Assembly (NCBI RefSeq): GCF_000516985.1
Contig: NW_006917093.1
Location: 6,047,013-6,111,012, forward strand
Reading direction: 5' to 3'
Source: Pestalotiopsis fici W106-1
Lineage: Eukaryota; Ascomycota; Sordariomycetes; Amphisphaeriales; Sporocadaceae
DNA: 64,000 nt
Under the pieces are notes generated by a model. The model was given only the letters and a program-made list of their open reading frames with translations. It was not told the origin of the DNA and made no database searches. Each line of letters opens with the position of its first letter. Positions within the stretch are counted from its first letter, which is position 1. Both the position numbers and the translations under genes were made by a program. Shown in pieces: positions 20,527 to 31,109 of the stretch.

Positions 20527-22166
20527 CTATTCCCGTCCTCGCCTTTTGTACTGCCTAGAAGCCGATGGCGACGGAGGACTCCGTGTGAACTTAGCTGGGC
20601 GGGAAGGAGGCGTTTGCACGCTTGGCAATGGGATATTTGACGCGAAGCTAGTTGCAAAGCTCTGTGAATCCCCAGCATCGTCGTTGCCATCTGGATCATC
20701 TTCAAAGCTGTGTTTCAGAATCCCCAATCCAAGATTCGTCTCTTGGGTCTCAGTCTCCTCAGTTTGAGATCCAGACTCGTCAGGGTCGGCAAATAACCGG
20801 CACTCAAAAAAGTCGGCGGGACTGGAACTGTAATCCCTCTGGCTCGGTATGACCTCAATAAAGCCGGCATCCGTAGTGCCAATAACTTGGCTACGAGCTT
20901 TAGCGTTCGCCGCCTCAATAAATTTGTCACGATATTTCTGTGCCAAAATGCGAATATTTCTGAATGCTGCGGATCCTTCCCGCCAGACTTCATCGTCCCC
21001 CGTAGTGGCATAAGCTTTGATTTGGGTTGTATAATACTGTGGTCTCTCCTGCAAGGGGTTGGGCGCGAGGATGTGATGAGCGTATAATTTTAAGGTTCCG
21101 TCGACCAGAGTTGACGTGAAGGCGTAGGCGTTGCCATCAAAACCAGGCTCCGGTACTAGATAATTTTGCAAGGCATGCATAATGCGAGCTCCATGAGCTC
21201 CATTCAGAACCGCCTGCCGTTGAGCCACGTCGCCAGTCCCCCCGGGGCCCTTAGCTTCGAGGAAAAAGTTCGGTGCCACGGGGGCATTCGCGTGCTTTGT
21301 AGGAATAATGATGGTACCTAGCTCCTCTCGTACTACTTTTTCGACTTTGCCCGGCTGTGCCCCATCAAAGAAATCAGGTATTGGATTGGCCGTTGTGTTC
21401 CCGGTGATGGAGGCGAGATTGAGGAAGGGAAGGTGTCCCTCGTTCGGGATATCGACATCGCCAGCGAGTATGGGCACCACAACGCGCATAATCGTACCTT
21501 CAGACTTCGTTGTGTTTTTTATCTGGAAGTCCTCGAAAGCCGACTCGGGCACGACGGATGGCGAGAGGGATGCCCGAGGGGTCTTGAGCGCCTGTCGGAT
21601 CTCTTCTATATTTGTTGGTTTCGGTGTCCTTTGGCCGTTCGGTAGGCAATAGAACGGAGGGTAAATATCGTGATCAATAAGGTGCTGTTCGAAATTGGCA
21701 TCATACGCCGAGGATCGTCGGCTTGTAGAAGACACTGTCGTTGGTCTGGTCGATTGCGTTCTCTTACTGCTGATGGAAGATGATCTAGAGGCCATCTCGT
21801 CCGATAACGGTTGGCACTAGAGGACTGGGATTAGCTTAGCGAGGATAGAGACAGCCGAAAAGAACATACACCACGAAGATCTGAGAGATCGGGGCCACCT
21901 GTCCTGGCAAACCGAGCCAGCTTGAGGTCACCACGCGCGGTAGCTTGGTTGAAGCTTACGATACTACTTTGAGGTGATCCAGACTTGGGAAACAGGCGCG
22001 CGTCGGTCCGCTGATCGTGTTCTCGCAAAGCACGATCTGTAAGCCAGAGCTTCGATAAAGTATCATAAAAGTCAGGCGGGAAATTCAACCTTGCCTTCTC
22101 ACTAGATACGTCTTCTGGCAAAGGCTCGTCTGCGCGCTTTCTCTTTCGGGTCTGCAGTCTTGCCAT
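20527..22166 (-). CDS. DUF7924-family protein, nuclease-like fold suspected
   Basis: Exons 22166-21870 and 21816-20527; the intron has a GTATGT donor and a CTAAT branch. The product is 528 residues. It follows the fungal DUF7924 family from end to end as I know it: FARTGGPDL.DLRG near residue 95, an R-S-S-rich linker, FEQHLIDHDIYPP, then the core LPFLNL, PDFFDGAQP, NFFLEAKGPGG, RQAVLNGAHGAR and YAFTSTLVDGTLKLYAHH. The E-A-K in FFLEAKG and the surrounding order suggest a PD-(D/E)XK-like core, which is inference. The tail is acidic, then basic (YKRRGRE). These genes are abundant and variable in Eurotiales. Confidence 0.8.
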
Positions 22167-22594
22167 GGACCGATACAAGTAGTTGCAAGAATAGATAAGG
22201 ACTTGAAATCAATTCGCAGCCGTCATGGTAGATGCGACTCACGCGACGAAGGGATCGTTCTAGGAGAAAAGATCAGCGCTAATTACGCGCCCAAGCGGGG
22301 AGGAGCTGCCCACCAGCCAGTGGCTAACCTAATAGAAAAGCACCACTTGGCACGTTGGTCAATACATTGGATGGAGTAAAACCCCACACACTACTCTGTA
22401 GCGTACCAATCATTTATTTAACCAGCCACTCGCGCTAGCGGTTGCGTCCTTATTTCGTCTCCGATTTCCCTCTCGAGTCAGGTTCTCTCTTCTTTCTCAC
22501 CCACACTATACGTGTACTGCAATCATTACCGTTATATGTCGCTCTATTCTTTCCAAACAAACTGTTCCTTGCTCATTCTTTCGGTTCTACTACC

Positions 22595-22930
22595 CGTGCA
22601 AGAGATCTATGATGTTGTCGGCGTAGGAGTGGGATCACGTCGGAACTCGTCTCATGTGTCACTCTTGGTTTCGAGCCACGCATAGAACAGTCACCCGCGT
22701 ACCCGCTCATTCTACTACCTCTGGCAACTCATACCTCTTTGCACTTCGCGGGTCACTTCACAAGGACAGTTCGCTGGTGCTTAGGTCAGTCACCTATTCA
22801 TGCAAAAGCTCTGTAATGTTGTCGGCGTAGGAGTGGGATCACGTCGGAACTCGTCTTATGTACCGGTTTCTAGCCACGCATAGAACAGTCACCCGCGTAC
22901 CCGCTCATTCTACTACCCCTGGCAACTTAT
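22595..22930. repeat. Two-copy direct repeat of about 120-135 bases
   Basis: A block beginning ATGTTGTCGGCGTAGGAGTG occurs at 22612-22732 and again at 22816-22930, about 92 percent identical by eye with small deletions. Weaker matching extends to about 22595 and 22800. The period is about 204 bases. It lies between the divergent starts of the DUF7924 gene (22166) and the 23040 gene, so it is promoter or leader sequence. Confidence 0.9.
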
Positions 22931-23039
22931 AGTTGTTCTTGTGTCGACGGGATCAGGACTGTTATGATATTACCGTAAGTTTCCTTTTGATCATCTGCTA
23001 CCTGCTCTGCATGCACATTTAGGTTTTCACAAGCGAGAC

Positions 23040-24506
23040 ATGTCAGTCAGCGCCAATGTCACGGTGAAAAACATTCGCATCAAGAGAGTCGTCGCTCTCT
23101 CCGACCACCAGGACGAACATGTAACTGTCGATGTACCTCAAGTTGACCCCTTCTTTGCCTTCAACGCGATATACGTGCCACCGGCGACAGCTCTCTTCAG
23201 GTTGAGCATCCTCGTGAATAAAGCGACTGTATACCTGCAGCTCTCACCCAATCGCATCGAATCGCTGAAAAAGACCACTTGCGACCATAGGAAGAAGGAT
23301 ACTGGGATATGCTTTGATGTCATTAGTAAGCATTTGGGTGGCCATCTCTCTTTTACACGCCTCGAGTTTCAGCTCCTCCGTCATGCCGATATCATTGTTC
23401 CGAAGGAGTTCAGCTTGGATCACTGTGACGCTGAGGCAAGATGCACGTTTGCGGCGATTGTCTCGTTAGCCACCGCCACAAACTTCTCCCTCTACATGCC
23501 ACGCGACATCCTCCCAAATGCGGATTACAAGGGCTTCTCTGGCGCTGTCCAACAACGTTCGAAATCGACAGAGGACCAGGATTCCGAGTTGAAGCGATTG
23601 GCAGATATCCGAAAGTTGTATAATGGTAGAGGCGGTGTATTATTTGACCCTGATCAATATCGCCCTTTGACACATGTACCCGAAGTTGTTACTGTTGTCC
23701 CCACACCAGATGACATCAAGACGGATGGGTCTTCCCGGTCGGTATGCGAGCAATCAACAGCGTCCGACTCGGACACTACTATTGCCACTATTGCTATTGG
23801 CACTCCGCCTGAGTATCAAGCCAATGACATTCCACCGCCGTCTTATTGTATGTCATTAGCAACTCATCTTTCATGCCAAAATCTAACGCCCACAGGTGCA
23901 TCAGCAGAGGGACCTAGACACGCATCACCTCACCCCAACCCTGAAAATGACCGCAAGCACGACTTAAGTAGTGATGAGAGCAATATCGACTCACACTCAC
24001 TCTTCAAAAGGAGACGATTACAGGCGTCGACCGTGGATACCTTGTCCCATTCCCACTTCGCAGCTACGCATTCCACCAGAGCACTCGAAATCCAAGTTAG
24101 GAAGCAACAAGAAGAAATTGAGCACCTCAAGGCAGAAATGGCGACGCTTCAGAGACGGACTGACGCCCTCCAGAAACAGTGCAATGATATGGAGAGGCGG
24201 AGCGACGGTTTAGAGGATCTAGAGAGTCGTCAAGAATCAGTGGAGAAGACTCTTGAGTCTGTGTACGCGAATATTGATGACGAGGTTGAGCAGGGTTGTC
24301 TAGTAGTCAAGGACGAGCTTCGTCAGGAATTCGAGGGCATGATGAATGATCACCTAGACTTGTGGACCGAAGAAAACATGGGTGAGATGGTTGAAGGATA
24401 TATGGGAAAGTGTATGGAGCAGTATATGACCAAGTACGTGGAGGAGCATGTGGCAGGCTTCATGGCCGACTTGAGAAGAAAACTTCGCAGCGTCTTGAAC
24501 GACTAA
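23040..24506 (+). CDS. Coiled-coil protein of unknown function
   Basis: Open frame with a likely 48-base in-phase intron at 23848-23895 (GTATGT..CTAAC..CACAG), giving 472 residues. The N-terminal 200 residues form a globular domain with FFAFNAIYVPP and a conserved-looking RLADIRKLYNGRGG end. The middle is Ser/Thr/Pro-rich and disordered, with a FKRRRL nuclear-localisation-like patch near residue 310. Residues about 335-405 are a heptad coiled coil, followed by a Met-rich amphipathic tail. It is probably nuclear. No named family recognised. Confidence 0.75.
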   Translation: MSVSANVTVKNIRIKRVVALSDHQDEHVTVDVPQVDPFFAFNAIYVPPATALFRLSILVNKATVYLQLSPNRIESLKKTTCDHRKKDTGICFDVISKHLGGHLSFTRLEFQLLRHADIIVPKEFSLDHCDAEARCTFAAIVSLATATNFSLYMPRDILPNADYKGFSGAVQQRSKSTEDQDSELKRLADIRKLYNGRGGVLFDPDQYRPLTHVPEVVTVVPTPDDIKTDGSSRSVCEQSTASDSDTTIATIAIGTPPEYQANDIPPPSYCMSLATHLSCQNLTPTGASAEGPRHASPHPNPENDRKHDLSSDESNIDSHSLFKRRRLQASTVDTLSHSHFAATHSTRALEIQVRKQQEEIEHLKAEMATLQRRTDALQKQCNDMERRSDGLEDLESRQESVEKTLESVYANIDDEVEQGCLVVKDELRQEFEGMMNDHLDLWTEENMGEMVEGYMGKCMEQYMTKYVEEHVAGFMADLRRKLRSVLND

Positions 24507-24860
24507 ATAGCATTCGGTCCTTACAACATTCCCAGAGTGTCGCAGCCGTCCCAATGAGAAAGATCACTACATGTCACTGATGGAAGCTTAGGGCAAAGGG
24601 CAAAGGGCAAAGTTCAGCATGCACTTCGTTCCGTCACAGGAGTACGTACATAGTCTGTATTCATCGTGTCTGAGCACGAGCCCGTGACTCTCAATTTGTT
24701 AGTGCGGTTGCGCGGGGCGACACGTTTTACTCTCGCTGGCACTCACGCTTTGCCCCTCGTCAGCTTCTTGTGTCATCATCAATATTCAAGCTAGCTATCA
24801 TTCTCACGTGTAAATAAGGCTTCTCAGAGATAGAATTATGATTTCAATTCGAGTTGCCAC
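24507..24860. other. Intergenic with GGGCAAA triplet repeat
   Basis: No gene. GGGCAAA is repeated three times at 24591-24611, just 3' of the 23040 gene. Confidence 0.6.
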
Positions 24861-26180
24861 ATGTCAGACGGCATTATCCCTTCCCACCAAGAGGTGCACG
24901 CGTCCTCTCAAGGACAACTGGTATCCCCCCCAAGGCTTGTTCTGAAACCTCCGCATGCGCCCTACCAAATACCAACCCCAGCCGTCCGCACAATACGTTT
25001 CTTACACCCAGGCTACCATGACCGGAACAATATATTGCTCATTTTGCCAGCATTTGACTCTGGGGGCATTCAGTACGAGACCGCACATACTGCCTGTGCG
25101 GTTCTCGCCAATTGCAGATGTGATGGATACCTAGCAGCCACGCGGGATGGAGCTCGAATCCTTGATGCAAGTGGCATACTCACAGGCTTGAGCTACTACT
25201 TTTTCGTCCCGGGAGGTAAGTTGGTCTCGACAACTTGAGTGTTCCACAGCTTTTGACATTGATGAGATGAGGACTATGCTGTCGTGCCATCTTTCGATCA
25301 TTTCCAATTCCCTGCCACTGTCCCCCAGGCGTGGTCGGCCGCAGCTATTCACCAGTCCTCAACTGACAGAGTCCTGGAACGCGATCAGACTTGTCGAATC
25401 ACGTGCGCATCTTTACCTAACGAAATTGCGCATATCATACCTGCAGCACAAGGCGAGTGGTGGCGGTCGAACTCAATGTATCTGTATACGACACGTCCAG
25501 AAAGAAGCATCGACACAAATTGCCCCGAAAATGCAATCGTATTGCGGCGGGACGTACATTACTTATGGGATAGTCATAAGTTTGCCATCCTTCCAAAGCA
25601 AGGAAAATGGGTGGTCCACGTCCTCGATAATCTGGCAACGGAAGAACTATATCAATGTTACCACAACCTCGAGATGCAACGGATAATTGGCGTGGCGCCT
25701 GAATTTCTGCTTGCGCGTTTTGCCCTTGCCATTCTCTCACAAAAATCCATATTTCTTCATCAAGGCGTTTCGCGCACACTGGTCGTTCTGACTGGTGGGG
25801 AGATCCATCGCAAGGTATTCTCGGCACAGGAGTGCCGGACCTTCTCCAGCAACGGCCGCACCAGCAGGAGTTGTAGTCCCAAGAAACGGTCGAGGTCGAC
25901 GGCAAATGATACCCAGTACAGCCAGGATCAAATCGATAGTTGGGATGGTCAGGACAGTTCAGATGATGAGGTGCGCGGTCGAGCTCGGAAACGACGTTGC
26001 TCTCGCCCTCAGGATGTGTCCTTTTCAAGCATAGGTTCTCCACCGTCCCTAGATAATAGCTTCAGTAGCAAAGACGAAGAAGAGGGGGGTGGTACTTGTC
26101 TTCCAGTGAAAACATTCAAGTCACAGGGGGCAATTGGAACGACAGGGCTGGAACAGGAAACGAAAGATGGAACGAGATAG
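24861..26180 (+). CDS. HNH endonuclease-domain protein, fungal HNH_2 type
   Basis: Exons 24861-25215 and 25267-26180; the intron ends at GATGAG after a TTGAC branch. The product is 422 residues. The nuclease core is at residues about 165-245: CRITCASLPNEIAHIIPA supplies the first His, then WW and an N in CPENAIVLRRDVHYLWDSHKF with the last His, matching the HNH_2 pattern AH..P...N....LR.D.H..(F/W)D. The N-terminal exon carries the FLHPGY and DYAVVPSF segments typical of this class. The tail is basic then acidic and disordered (SPKKRSRS). Predicted nuclear nuclease; substrate unknown. Confidence 0.85.
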
Positions 26181-26216
26181 TGGCCGCTGGGCTTTGAGAG
26201 ATGGGCCATGCGCCAT

Positions 26217-26489
26217 GTGAGATGGGAGATGGGAGATGGGATGGGAGATGAGTGATGGCTGATGGCTAATGGGAGATGGGAGATGGGAGATGGGAGATGG
26301 GAGATGGGATGGGAGATGAGTGATGCCTGATGGCTGATGGGAGATGACGGATGCGCGGTGAGTGGCGCCAGGAATATGAGCTTGTTAGCAGTGGGAGTTT
26401 GGGTATATCGAATATTGCTGTAGATGGGGGATGGGTCGGGCGATGAGATGGGATGGGCGATGAGTGATGGGCGATGGGCGATGGGAAAC
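26217..26489. repeat. GATGGGA-rich minisatellite
   Basis: Imperfect tandem units of GATGGGA, GATGGCT and GATGAGT fill 26217-26360 and resume at 26423-26489. The plus strand carries more than fifteen GGG tracts at short spacing. It lies between the convergent stops of the 24861 and 26510 genes. Long frames across it on the minus strand (SHHSPIPSHRP-like) are artefacts of the repeat. Confidence 0.95.
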
Positions 26490-26509
26490 AGGAAGGGTAG
26501 AATTTACAA

Positions 26510-27326
26510 CTATCCATGGTTGAGGATTTGATGGGTACGACAGAATTCTTGGAGCGCTTCTTCCAATTCCTTTGTATGGCGTCCTTGGTGTACAGCTTGG
26601 TGTACTAAGTTCGTGAATTCCTTCGAGGTAGAAACTCCGATCAAGTTTGATACTCGATGGGCCCATATTTCCAGCGTGCTGAGTTTAATGGAAAAATCGC
26701 GGCTTTTACGATTAGCAAGGCCTTAGAATGCTTTGATCCCCGTATACCTACGCGATCTTGTCTCCCTTATCAGAGTACACAAGAACTGCAAGGGGGGACC
26801 TGTTAGTCAAAATCGCCCATCGTTTTGCGATGCGTCGCATTCTCTTTATGTCGCTTCGCGTCGTCCCATGATTGGCAAGAGCGGCATGAACAAGATCTAT
26901 CGCAGTGCCCACCACTTTTGATCCTCTCTCAGCGGCGAGACTTCCTATCTGTCGCTCCTGCCTGACAAAAGGAGTCAGTGCATCAAAAAATTCTGTCAGT
27001 TGGAGGAAAGCGAGTCTTGTGAGCCACTGCTGGCTTTTTTGTGACGATAGAAGAGAATGGATGAATCGAATTTTCTCGGCGACGGCCTCATCTGTGCATG
27101 TCGCAATATTGGTCATGGACATCTTGCTGATGATATCGGCCCAAGCATAGTATAGCTCCCGCAGTTGCTCATCATGTACTGGGCCGGTCGTCATCAATTG
27201 TGCCAATATTGTGTCAGATTCAAGATCATCAAAGCAGTCCATGGGATCACCGAGATGCGAAGCTTGCCGCTGGCAGTCAATTGATTGTTCCATGTTGGGT
27301 CTGAAGAGGAGCTCAACTTGTGGCAT
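26510..27326 (-). CDS. Hypothetical helical protein, two exons
   Basis: Exons 27326-26752 and 26678-26510; the intron at 26679-26751 is GTAGGT..GCTAAT..CTCAG. The product is 247 residues, mostly alpha-helical by composition, with no signal peptide. The intron rescues a coherent final 56 residues (TLEIWAHRVSNLIGV ... ILNHG) that would otherwise be lost to an early stop. No domain recognised. Its 3' end touches the GATGGGA minisatellite. Confidence 0.7.
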
Positions 27327-27497
27327 AGAAACGCTGGGTAAAGTCGGTTTATATAGTTTGCTTCCCACGATACTGAAGCTAGCTTGGCTTTCAACTTCCA
27401 CGAATAAGCATTCTCGTAGCAGAGAACTGAAACTTGCTTCCACAACTCCTGTTCCTTGCTTCCACAACTCTTGTTACTTATTTCCAGTTCATGATTT

Positions 27498-28523
27498 CTA
27501 GATCCTCTCCCAATCCACCGCCACAGAACTGCCAGGGTCCTCGATCAACGAAATCACCTTCTCAGTAGGTATGTGAGCCACTTCTTCCGTGATCGGATCT
27601 GTCACAGTGAACCACCCCTCTCCGTCAGCTTCCCAAGATCTCCGGTCCCAAGAAAGGTCAAGGAAGATGCCCATGCCATCAGCCTGTATGACCAAAGATG
27701 GGAGATGTTCCTGAAGTAGATCCTCGGAGCACGCCTCTGCTCCGTCGGCCGTGAACCAAGTCTTCTCGCGACGATCCCATGTGTACTCCAGAGTACCATG
27801 GGCACGTTTCCAAACTCTGACTTTCTGTACTCTCACCCATGAGTCTCGGCCATGGTAGAACCTAGTGCCAGTATTTCGGCGCTTCCTGGGGGCTGAACAC
27901 GATTCGCTACGTCGTTTTATGCTTTTCCTAGATTGCTCCCGGTCGCTGGAGCATGCGAAATCTGCGGCTTCCACGATCTCTGTGACTTCTGTGGCTTCTG
28001 CGACTTCTGTGACTTCTGTGACTTCTGTGGCTTCTGCGACTTCTGTGACTTCTGTGACTTCTGTGGCTTCTGTGACTTCTGTGACTTCTGTGGCTTCTGC
28101 GGCTTCTGCGACTTCTGCGACTTCTGCGACTTCTGCGACTTCTGCGATCTCTGAGATGTCTGCGATCTCTGAGATGTCTGCGACTTCTGCGACTTCTGTG
28201 ACTTCTGTGGCTTCTGCGATCTCTGAGATGTCTGCGACTTCTGCGACTTCTGCGATCTCTGAGATGTCTGTGGCTTCGGTGCTGCTTCTGGAATATGCGA
28301 TCTGTGTGTCAAAGAAGTCTGAACTGGGCTCATCAAGAGACCAGTGATAGTCGCCATAAGTAGGAGGTTGAAATGAAAAGTCGAGTGTATCGTCGTCAGG
28401 AACGATGTTCCAGTCAGGAACGATGTTCCAGTCAGACGGCTCCTGTTCCCGAAGGAAGTCGAAGATAGTCTCTGGATAGTCTTTTTGGCGTTCAATTGCA
28501 CACATGGTGAATGTTTGCAGCAT
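27498..28523 (-). CDS. Protein with long EVA/EVT/EIA tripeptide-repeat tract
   Basis: Single exon, 341 residues. Residues 31-42 are a tandem DWNIVP duplication. Residues about 83-188 are built almost wholly of three-residue units ExA/ExT (EVA, EVT, EIA, with interspersed DIS), encoded by a 9-base-type repeat. This is followed by an NLS-like RKSIKRRSES...PRKRR and a compact C-terminal domain (residues 225-341) with several tryptophans (TWDRREKTWFTADG, LDLSWDRRSWEADGEGWFTV). The acidic tract may be a long helix or an activation-domain-like region. Family not recognised. Confidence 0.7.
   Translation of the reverse strand: MLQTFTMCAIERQKDYPETIFDFLREQEPSDWNIVPDWNIVPDDDTLDFSFQPPTYGDYHWSLDEPSSDFFDTQIAYSRSSTEATDISEIAEVAEVADISEIAEATEVTEVAEVADISEIADISEIAEVAEVAEVAEVAEAAEATEVTEVTEATEVTEVTEVAEATEVTEVTEVAEATEVTEIVEAADFACSSDREQSRKSIKRRSESCSAPRKRRNTGTRFYHGRDSWVRVQKVRVWKRAHGTLEYTWDRREKTWFTADGAEACSEDLLQEHLPSLVIQADGMGIFLDLSWDRRSWEADGEGWFTVTDPITEEVAHIPTEKVISLIEDPGSSVAVDWERI
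27964..28275. repeat. Coding tandem repeat GACTTCTGTG-type
   Basis: Units such as GACTTCTGTGACTTCTGTG and GATCTCTGAGATGTCTGC, with a basic 9-base period, are mixed in blocks over about 310 bases within the minus-strand gene at 27498. The higher-order pattern indicates repeated unequal exchange. Confidence 0.9.
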
Positions 28524-28785
28524 AAGAATGAGAGAAAAAGAAGGGAAAGTCCTGAGCAGAGAAGTTGGGGAGGTGACTCCTTAAATACTGCGTGTCTGTA
28601 ATGGCCTACCAATCAGCGGCCTTGAGCAGCGCTGGACAAGGCATCGTCATCATGCAGATAGGTCGGGGGATCGGAACTCTTCAGTCTATGTAGCATGCAT
28701 GGAGGTCAATGTGATAGGTATTGGAACATGTTTATTGAAGCAGTACACACGATACCGACCAGCGGTCTGAACACAATTAAACCCC

Positions 28786-29630
28786 CTACATATCCTCCAT
28801 AAAGGTAAACAGCCTTGGTGAAATAGCATCGAATACTGCAGTTAATGGGCAATCGTGAACCAGGGGGACCCCTTCGCAGTTGCAATGGAGAGGACCGAGA
28901 TTCGACATGTCCAGCTCTTTGGTCTCACAGAAGTCGTATCCGTCCTCCGTGAGAGTTGAGATATGGACAGGGGATACGTTGTGGACGGCATCGAAGTTGT
29001 AGAGATCGTATATGTTATTGAGCCCATCGATATCATTGCCAAGCTCCTCAGACAGTGGTGTCAGATTGTTGGGGTTGTCATGATCGCTGTTACACCAGAC
29101 CACTCAGTATTGAAACCTATAGCAAGGCATAATCGTTCCACTTACGTTTCCTCATGCGGTGGAGGTTCCCCTTCTCCATGTGGTGGAGTTTCCTCCTCTC
29201 CATTGGGTGGAGTTTCCTCTCGACAAAATTCGGCCGTGAAAAGACATGGTTCAACTAATGACGATGAGTTACGCGAAGGGAAGTAGGAGGGTGTCTTCTG
29301 ACCAGCGATCAGTCCAGATAAGGTGTCCCATGATGGAACCACCTGGTACGTTCGATAATGTTGTCCGATCTTGGATAAGATGGATGTTAGTTGTTGGGTA
29401 ATAGATGATACATCCGCAGGGTTGACGGGATTGCAGCCTTGATGGTGTAAGCTATCGAGCACAAAGTCTCTAAAGCTGTTCCATGGGGGGCCAGGCTCCC
29501 TGAACAATAATGAGGGCAAGTGGGTTGGGAAGGGTGAAGAAGAGGGTGGCCTGAGGTGGAATTGTTGTTCAAGAACAGGTATTGGGGGCAGGGGAGGACG
29601 AGGGAGATGAGGGGAGCGCTTTGGTGCCAT
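28786..29630 (-). CDS. Hypothetical Pro-rich protein, two exons
   Basis: Exons 29630-29146 and 29086-28786; the intron at 29087-29145 has a GTAAGT donor, an ACTGAG branch and an AACAG acceptor. The product is 261 residues. The N-terminus is proline/arginine-rich (PPLPPIP). The middle (SSITQQLTSILSKIGQHYRTYQVVPSW) is helical. Three copies of an EE(T/G)PP(N/H)GE-like unit precede the intron. The second exon is acidic with several cysteines. The start at 29630 was chosen because the frame upstream reads like translated UTR. Confidence 0.6.
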
Positions 29631-29853
29631 GGGGGCCTGAGGGTAGAGGTTGTGTGAGAGAATAAAGATTCTGGGGGATGATGAGAATATCGAGGGAGAA
29701 GAAAACGGGGGAAACTGCTGCTTTTGTGGTGGGATCAGTTGCATAGTCGTGGTCGCTGAGTTCAAAGCACGCCGTTGTACTGCGGGCCAGCCGCCACCGA
29801 CAGACAAGGGAGAATACAAGCTCCAATTGCTGTTGGTCACCTTAGCGCTACGA

Positions 29854-30078
29854 TCATCTACGTTGCCGAGTCCTGCGTCTCGACCGTTCCTCGCTGCCCG
29901 AGGATGTATCGGACTGATAAGATCGCCTCCTGTTTTCCCGGGGGGAACGATCAGTCTTGCCCATTTTGCTAGAAAAATTAGCACACAGTATGTCAATTGA
30001 AAGGGATACAAACTGAAGTCTAGTAGCGATGACATAAGCGCTGAGGAAAATGATAATAAGCGCTTTTCTAAGTTCCAT
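29854..30078 (-). CDS. Possible small basic protein
   Basis: 74-codon frame with an ATG at 30078, a hydrophobic start (ALIIIFLSAYVIATRL) and an Arg/Ser-rich tail (ERSRRRTRQRR). It may be a first exon or a chance frame. Kept only because of the sharp compositional contrast between its two halves. Confidence 0.2.
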   Translation of the reverse strand: MELRKALIIIFLSAYVIATRLQFVSLSIDILCANFSSKMGKTDRSPRENRRRSYQSDTSSGSEERSRRRTRQRR

Positions 30079-30165
30079 GTTGTAATGCTAGTAGTGAATG
30101 AGCAGTAAGTGGCGAAGAACGAATATTCTGTTGTAGGAAGGAAGACACAAGGTGACAATTTGATG

Positions 30166-30185
30166 ATATATATATATATATATAT
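30166..30185. repeat. AT dinucleotide repeat
   Basis: Ten AT units in the space between the 30236 minus-strand gene end and the 30078 frame. Confidence 0.95.
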
Positions 30186-30235
30186 CCGATGAGAAGAAAA
30201 AACACGACAAGATTCAGTTTTGACAAAGGAAAAAG

Positions 30236-30724
30236 CTAGATCCAGTTTCCATCCATTTCGTTGTAGACACGGATTTCATCCCCACTTGGTTCTTCGCGAA
30301 TTTCATCTTCCTGAAACTGCTTTAGGGAGCCCACTGCCTGCTTGTAGTCCGAGAACACCGTAAAAACTGTGTTGACCAGATTGGTCATGAATTGGTTCTG
30401 TCTTTCGATCTGCTTATTGAGTTGGCTGTTCTGTCGTCTCAACAAAGCGGTTCGTGTTACAATATCTACTTCGTGTCTCCTGATCTGTCGTTGAAGTCTA
30501 TTCACTTCGGACCGAAGATCGCGTTTCTCTTTTTCAAGCCGCTCGACGCGTTCATCAGAGTAGTTGGCCGGATCATCAGAGTAGCTGGACTGTGAAGATG
30601 CGATCGAGGGTGTTGCATTGTGCAATGTAGGGGAGTGAAGTTGCTTCGCTAGGCGCATTGGGTTGCGGGGCGGGGGTTCGAGCGGAAGCTCTGGCAGCTC
30701 CTTTTCCAGTGAGTAAACGTTCAT
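30236..30724 (-). CDS. Small coiled-coil protein
   Basis: Single exon, 162 residues from ATG at 30724. A Pro/Leu-rich start (LPELPLEPPP) is followed by a Ser-rich linker and a strong heptad coiled coil (residues about 60-125, with ERLEKEKRDLRSEVNRL and QNSQLNKQIERQNQFM). The tail is acidic. It resembles the leucine-zipper half of a bZIP protein, but there is no proper bZIP basic region before it, so DNA binding is not claimed. A second coiled-coil gene follows upstream on the same strand (31110-31833). Confidence 0.65.
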   Translation of the reverse strand: MNVYSLEKELPELPLEPPPRNPMRLAKQLHSPTLHNATPSIASSQSSYSDDPANYSDERVERLEKEKRDLRSEVNRLQRQIRRHEVDIVTRTALLRRQNSQLNKQIERQNQFMTNLVNTVFTVFSDYKQAVGSLKQFQEDEIREEPSGDEIRVYNEMDGNWI

Positions 30725-31109
30725 AGTGCCAGAGACCATGAAAGTGAGCCCGGTTGCCACGGTATCATTGCAGCTCCAGATGGCGGGCATTTATTCCCGC
30801 AGGAGTCGTTTGCTTCCTGCTTGCACAAAGCGCAACTCTTGAAATCGAAAGCCGGTTTCGCGAACCTGGTAATGTGATAGCGGTGGTACCGATGTACGTA
30901 CCTCAATCACCCCAGACTATGTAGGTGCCCTGCGCGGTGCCCCACCCGTCCCGAGCAGTCGGGACGCGCTAATCGCCGCTAGTGTCTATGAGCACCAATG
31001 CGCTCTGGAATGCGATACAACCAACTAGATCATTGCATTAGGTTACATTGGAAACTGTGCTTAGAGCCGCTTATGAGAGATAAATGATGCCATTTATTGC
31101 CAGGTATCA
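30725..31109. other. Intergenic
   Basis: 385 bases; promoter of the 30236 gene and tail of the 31110 gene. Nothing else seen. Confidence 0.5.

Noticed and set aside
26266..26666. Pro/His/Ser-rich minus-strand frames (SHHSPIPSHRP)
   Set aside because: Translation of the GATGGGA minisatellite. The true exon 2 of the 26510 gene is in another frame.
27933..28154. Plus-strand CDFCGFC cysteine-rich frame
   Set aside because: It is the antisense reading of the EVA/EVT coding repeat of the 27498 gene.
28963..30158. Long minus-strand frame of 338 codons starting at 30158
   Set aside because: Its first half reads as translated non-coding sequence. The gene was started at ATG 29630 instead.
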